Part shown: one piece after another, positions 61,006 through 64,000 of the stretch
Layout: every line of letters starts with the position of its first letter
Position numbering within the stretch: position 1 is the stretch's first letter
Assembly (NCBI RefSeq): GCF_029714305.1
Contig: NZ_CP121647.1
Span: forward strand, 4,360,501 to 4,424,500
Length of the DNA: 64,000 nucleotides
Reading direction: 5' to 3'
Source: Bradyrhizobium sp. CB3481
Lineage (GTDB): Bacteria > Pseudomonadota > Alphaproteobacteria > Rhizobiales > Xanthobacteraceae
Notes under the pieces: generated by a model
Seen by the model: only the letters and a program-made list of their open reading frames with translations
Databases searched by the model: none
Told to the model about the DNA's origin: nothing
Made by a program: the position numbers and the translations under genes

Positions 61006-62151
61006 CGTGTTTCGTCGTCCTCTAAGTAAGGCATCGGCAAGCTTTCGCCAAGCCTGAAGGGCCAAATCTATGTCTGCCTCCGAGGTAGACCAGCCCAGAC
61101 TGAGCCGCACCGCTCCCTGCGCCAGATCCCTGGCAATACCCATGGCGGACAGCACGTGGGAGGGCTGGACCTTCCCGGAAGAGCAAGCGGAACCGGAAGA
61201 TACCGCAATACCGCCAAGATCGAAACCAATCACGGCGGTTTCGGCCTTCAGTCCGGGGACTGTGAACAAGGTGGTATTTGGCAACCGTGGCACATCTGCA
61301 GAAAATACAATCATACTAGCGGTTTGCATCAATCCCTTCTCAAGCCGCTCCTGCAGGGACTGCAGCCGCCGGGCGTTCGGCGCGAGCGCGGCCATGGCAG
61401 CCGAGGTGGCTGCGCCGAAGGCCGCGATCCCAGCGACGTTCTCGGTGCCGGCCCGGCGGCCGAGCTCCTGCCCGCCGCCCCGCAGCAGCGCCTCGAGCTG
61501 TACGTCCTCGCCGAGGACCAGCGCCCCGACGCCCTTCGGACCGCCGATCTTGTGCGCGGAAAGCGTGATCAAATCGGCATTCAGCGATTTGATCTCAAAC
61601 GGTATTTTCCCAAGCGCCTGGATCGCGTCGATATGCAATAGCCCGCCCGCTTCATGCACGACGTCAGCAACCTCCGAAATTGGCTGAATGGCACCGGTCT
61701 CGTTGTTAGCCAGCATCACCGAAACCAGCGCAGGCGGCCCAGCGGCCAACAGCCGCCGCAGATGATCGAGGTCGACCAGCCCAGAGCCGGTGACGTCGAT
61801 CGTACCGATCGCCTCCGGCGAGAAACGCCCGCCTGATAGTACCGACGTATGCTCGATGGCCGAGACCAGGAGCCGCCGCGCCGGCTGCCCCGAGCCGTGA
61901 CGCACACCTGGTGTCAGCGCCAGCGCGTTCGCCTCGGTCCCGCCTGAAGTAAACACAACGTCCTGCGGACGGCCACCGACGGCGGCTGCGATCGCCGCGC
62001 GTGCATCCTCGACAACCCGCCGGGCCTGACGCCCCTCGGCATGGACCGAGGACGGGTTGCCGGCGATGTCCCAGGCGGCCGCCATCGCCGCCCTCGCCTC
62101 GGGGCGAAGCGGCGTGGTCGCGTTCCAGTCGAGATAAACTCTCTCGGGCAT
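61000..62151 (-). CDS. IscS/NifS-type cysteine desulfurase at the head of the suf operon
   Basis: A 383-residue group I cysteine desulfurase. The N-terminus YLDWNATTPLRPEA, the PLP-Lys in LITLSAHKIGGPKGVGAL, and the active-site Cys loop SSGSACSSGKVQPSHVL place it with NifS/IscS rather than SufS. It precedes sufB in the same direction with 87 bases between, so the operon has two desulfurases of different groups. It may supply sulfur for Fe-S assembly or other thio-cofactors such as modified tRNA. ATG 62151 is the start. The name iscS could apply, but no iscU or hscA is present. Confidence 0.92.
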   Translation of the reverse strand: MPERVYLDWNATTPLRPEARAAMAAAWDIAGNPSSVHAEGRQARRVVEDARAAIAAAVGGRPQDVVFTSGGTEANALALTPGVRHGSGQPARRLLVSAIEHTSVLSGGRFSPEAIGTIDVTGSGLVDLDHLRRLLAAGPPALVSVMLANNETGAIQPISEVADVVHEAGGLLHIDAIQALGKIPFEIKSLNADLITLSAHKIGGPKGVGALVLGEDVQLEALLRGGGQELGRRAGTENVAGIAAFGAATSAAMAALAPNARRLQSLQERLEKGLMQTASMIVFSADVPRLPNTTLFTVPGLKAETAVIGFDLGGIAVSSGSACSSGKVQPSHVLSAMGIARDLAQGAVRLSLGWSTSEADIDLALQAWRKLADALLRGRRNTA

Positions 62152-62269
62152 TTGAGTACAATATTACCTATATCCGCCAGTGGGCGACCATGGCCCTTAT
62201 CGGGCGCCGTCGCCGGACGCCTTATGGCAATTGGGGATTACGCCGTCTTCTACAATCGCAGGCTAACGC

Positions 62270-62295
62270 CTTGAACTGCCTTTGAGATGTTCAAG
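62270..62295. promoter_or_regulatory. Inverted repeat in divergent promoter region
   Basis: CTTGAAC at 62270-62276 and GTTCAAG at 62289-62295 are perfect inverted copies, 12 bases apart. The half-site GTTCAAG also occurs in the candidate ICE box before sufB. It sits between the desulfurase gene and the hydrolase gene. Confidence 0.35.
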
Positions 62296-62425
62296 ATGCT
62301 TGCTTTTTGCCCCTCGCCTCATGCTAGAAGGCCGCACCAGTTCACAGAAGCGTCGTTCGCGCATCGCCCAGCGACGCCAGATGACATTCTCTCCCCCGGA
62401 TCACGTCCGCTGCCCAGGGATAAAA

Positions 62426-63073
62426 ATGCCTGAAGTAATTTTCACCGGCCCCGCAGGCCGTCTCGAAGGCCGTTATCATCCGGCCAAGCAGAAGAACGCG
62501 CCGATCGCGATGATCCTGCATCCGCATCCGCAGTTTCACGGCACGATGAATCACCAGATCGTCTACCAGTGCTACTACGCGTTTGCGCATCGCGGCTTCT
62601 CGGTGCTGCGCTTCAATTTCCGCGGCGTCGGCCGCAGCCAGGGCTCGTTTGACCACGGCACCGGCGAACTGTCGGATGCCGCGTCCGCGCTCGACTGGGC
62701 GCAGACCATCAATCCCGAAGCGCGCGCCTGCTGGGTTGCGGGCTTCTCGTTCGGCGCCTGGATCGGCATGCAGCTCCTGATGCGCCGCCCCGAGGTCGAA
62801 GGCTTCATCTCGATCGCGCCGCCCGCCAATCTCTACGACTTCTCCTTCCTCGCGCCCTGCCCGTCCTCGGGCCTGATCGTGCATGGCGAGAAGGACGCGG
62901 TGGTGCCGCCGAAAGATGTCAACACGCTGGTCGAGAAGCTCAAGACGCAGAAGGGCATCGTGATCGATCAGCAGATCATCCCCGGCGCCAACCATTTCTT
63001 CGACGGCAAGCTGGAGCCGCTGATGGAGACGGTGACGGGCTATCTCGACATGCGCCTCGCGAACGTGCGCTAA
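62426..63073 (+). CDS. Alpha/beta hydrolase (dienelactone hydrolase-like)
   Basis: A 215-residue alpha/beta hydrolase that begins with the typical PEVIFTGPAGRLEGRYHPAK. The oxyanion region is ILHPHPQFHGTMNHQI, the nucleophile elbow is VAGFSFGAWIGMQL (Ser), the acid is in VHGEKDAVVPP and the His in IPGANHFFDG. This is the widespread group of small hydrolases with an N-terminal HPHPxxGG-like motif, whose substrates are not known. ATG 62426 has CAGGGA upstream; a longer frame to 62282 has no homology. It is divergent from the suf operon, as in other Rhizobiales. Confidence 0.9.
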   Translation: MPEVIFTGPAGRLEGRYHPAKQKNAPIAMILHPHPQFHGTMNHQIVYQCYYAFAHRGFSVLRFNFRGVGRSQGSFDHGTGELSDAASALDWAQTINPEARACWVAGFSFGAWIGMQLLMRRPEVEGFISIAPPANLYDFSFLAPCPSSGLIVHGEKDAVVPPKDVNTLVEKLKTQKGIVIDQQIIPGANHFFDGKLEPLMETVTGYLDMRLANVR

Positions 63074-63376
63074 AAGCGAGCGGCGCCCCGTCGTCCCTCA
63101 AACGGCTCTATGCCCGGCCATGACGACGTAGAAACGTAAGCACGCGCGCGTGAGCAGCGAATGCCCGTCTTTGGGCCTGGGCCGAAGGTCGCATTGGTCG
63201 TCTGCACGTCGGCACGTCGGGGTAGACCGGACATTGCTCACCGCGACGTTTAACGCCGGCTTTTGATCCAGCTGCGACATTCGGCACTCTCGACGTCTCC
63301 TGGGGCCGGACATTCCCTCGAAGGTTAGCCTTATTGGCCTGTCTGCTGCGTTCGGTATCCAAAAGCGGACCACGAT
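63074..63376. other. Noncoding stretch with degenerate repeated CCGGACATT
   Basis: No gene is supported here. CCGGACATT occurs at about 63226 and 63306, and a related TGCGACATTCGGC at about 63269; CACGTCGGCACGTCGG is a short tandem. This resembles remnants of repetitive DNA that I associate with Bradyrhizobium genomes, but the family cannot be named. Confidence 0.4.
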
Positions 63377-64000
63377 CTATTCGATCGGTGGAATGGTGCG
63401 CACCCAGGCAACGATGGCGTCGAGGTCCTGCTCGGTCATCCTGCTGAAATAGCGCTGCCGCGCCATCGGCTGCTTGAGCACGCGGCCGTCGCGGCCGATC
63501 CCCTCGGTCAGCACGCGCTTGAGTTCGGCGTCGGACCATGCGCCGACGCCCTTCTCCTTGTGCGAGGAGATGTTGGGAACGATGACGGAGCCGAACGGGC
63601 CCTTCATCTCGTGACCGCCCTTGCCCCACCAATTCTTGAAATCCTGCACGCCGTCAGGTTTGCGCGAATGACATTCCATACAATGCGCCAGGCTGGCGAG
63701 ATAGAAGCCGCGTTGGATCGGGTCTTGCGGGACGGTGTCGCCGATCGACCGCTCGGCACCCGGCAGCGGCACCGGATACGCCGCAGCCTTGTAGACCGGC
63801 AGCGGCATCTCATGGGTCACTGGCTTGATACTCTTAAGATAGGCCGCGATCGCCGCGGCGTCCTCCGGCGTCAGGATCTTGTAGAACCCGTACGGCATTT
63901 GTGGTGCGACAGACACACCGTTCGGCCGCACGCCGGTGGTCAAGAGCCGCTTGATGTCCTCCGTGCTCCACGCGCCGATGCCCGTATCGCGATCCGGCGT
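63377..64000 (-). CDS. c-type cytochrome, C-terminal part
   Basis: The last 207 residues of a c-type cytochrome whose start lies beyond the right edge. A heme-binding CMECHS is at the middle of the seen part (ASLAHCMECHSRKPDG), followed by a Met-containing region (GHEMKGPFGSVIVPNISSHK, RYFSRMTEQDLDAI) expected to give the axial Met. Just before the edge-proximal TPDRDTGIGAWSTEDIK the pattern is that of a preceding cytochrome c domain. Such diheme or triheme proteins are subunits of alcohol or aldehyde dehydrogenases, or of thiosulfate enzymes; which one cannot be told from this portion. It should be periplasmic. Confidence 0.85.
   Translation of the reverse strand, partial: TPDRDTGIGAWSTEDIKRLLTTGVRPNGVSVAPQMPYGFYKILTPEDAAAIAAYLKSIKPVTHEMPLPVYKAAAYPVPLPGAERSIGDTVPQDPIQRGFYLASLAHCMECHSRKPDGVQDFKNWWGKGGHEMKGPFGSVIVPNISSHKEKGVGAWSDAELKRVLTEGIGRDGRVLKQPMARQRYFSRMTEQDLDAIVAWVRTIPPIE

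Noticed and set aside
1..64000. Search for tRNA, rRNA, CRISPR arrays, prophage or insertion sequences
   Set aside because: No cloverleaf with a T-loop motif, no regular spaced repeats, and no transposase, integrase or phage structural gene was found by reading.

Overview
The window is a chromosomal segment of a high-GC alphaproteobacterium, most likely Bradyrhizobium or a close relative in the Nitrobacteraceae. The reasons are the GC-rich coding, several Omp25/31-type outer-membrane barrels that all carry a PYTKAP motif just after the signal peptide, a class I PHA synthase, the gene order aminotransferase-hom-glpX, a long suf operon, and palindromic intergenic repeats of the kind scattered through such genomes. 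This placement is inference from content; no ribosomal RNA or tRNA gene was seen. Layout, 1-13 kb: the end of a class I DAHP synthase; a small exported protein; the N-terminal stub of a TonB-dependent receptor; a divergent MmyB-type regulator/SDR pair; an MFS exporter; then an elongation factor P module (epmA and epmB with two small membrane or exported proteins in one leftward operon, and efp rightward 1.1 kb away, with a gene broken by an amber codon in between). An M23 endopeptidase, a legumain-like C13 protease, an AhpD-fold protein and an MltB-type lytic transglycosylase follow. Layout, 13-25 kb: mostly leftward housekeeping genes: an SDR, recJ, a HAD dehalogenase, glpX, hom and a class I/II aminotransferase, with a truncated receptor-like chemotaxis protein facing the other way; then phaC and a MAPEG protein. 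Layout, 25-43 kb: four loci of the same outer-membrane barrel family (one a fused double barrel), a four-gene operon holding two different types of argC, a Tat-exported metallo-beta-lactamase-fold enzyme, a frameshifted transglutaminase/Sel1 gene, DedA, parE, a multiply damaged pseudogene and an SDR. Layout, 43-55 kb: accessory oxidoreductases and hydrolases, including a SARP-like regulator fused to an alpha/beta hydrolase and divergent from a methanethiol S-methyltransferase/quinone-reductase pair; a caspase-family protein; a DEAD-box RNA helicase; a GGDEF diguanylate cyclase; and a TfoX-like protein with a histone-like tail. Layout, 55-64 kb: the suf Fe-S assembly operon (cysteine desulfurase, sufB, sufC, sufD, sufS, sufT, sufA) with a candidate Irr (ICE) box before sufB, a small hydrolase, and a partial c-type cytochrome. 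How parts work together: EpmA and EpmB would make and attach beta-lysine to Lys33 of EF-P. The suf genes would build Fe-S clusters, which radical-SAM EpmB itself needs. The aminotransferase and hom act in the aspartate/alanine amino-acid branch beside gluconeogenic glpX and carbon-storing phaC. I saw no prophage, insertion sequence, CRISPR array or complete mobile element. The least ordinary pieces are the expanded epm operon, the paired argC types, the SARP-hydrolase fusion beside mddA, the outer-membrane barrel family with leader hairpins, and three genes caught in decay.
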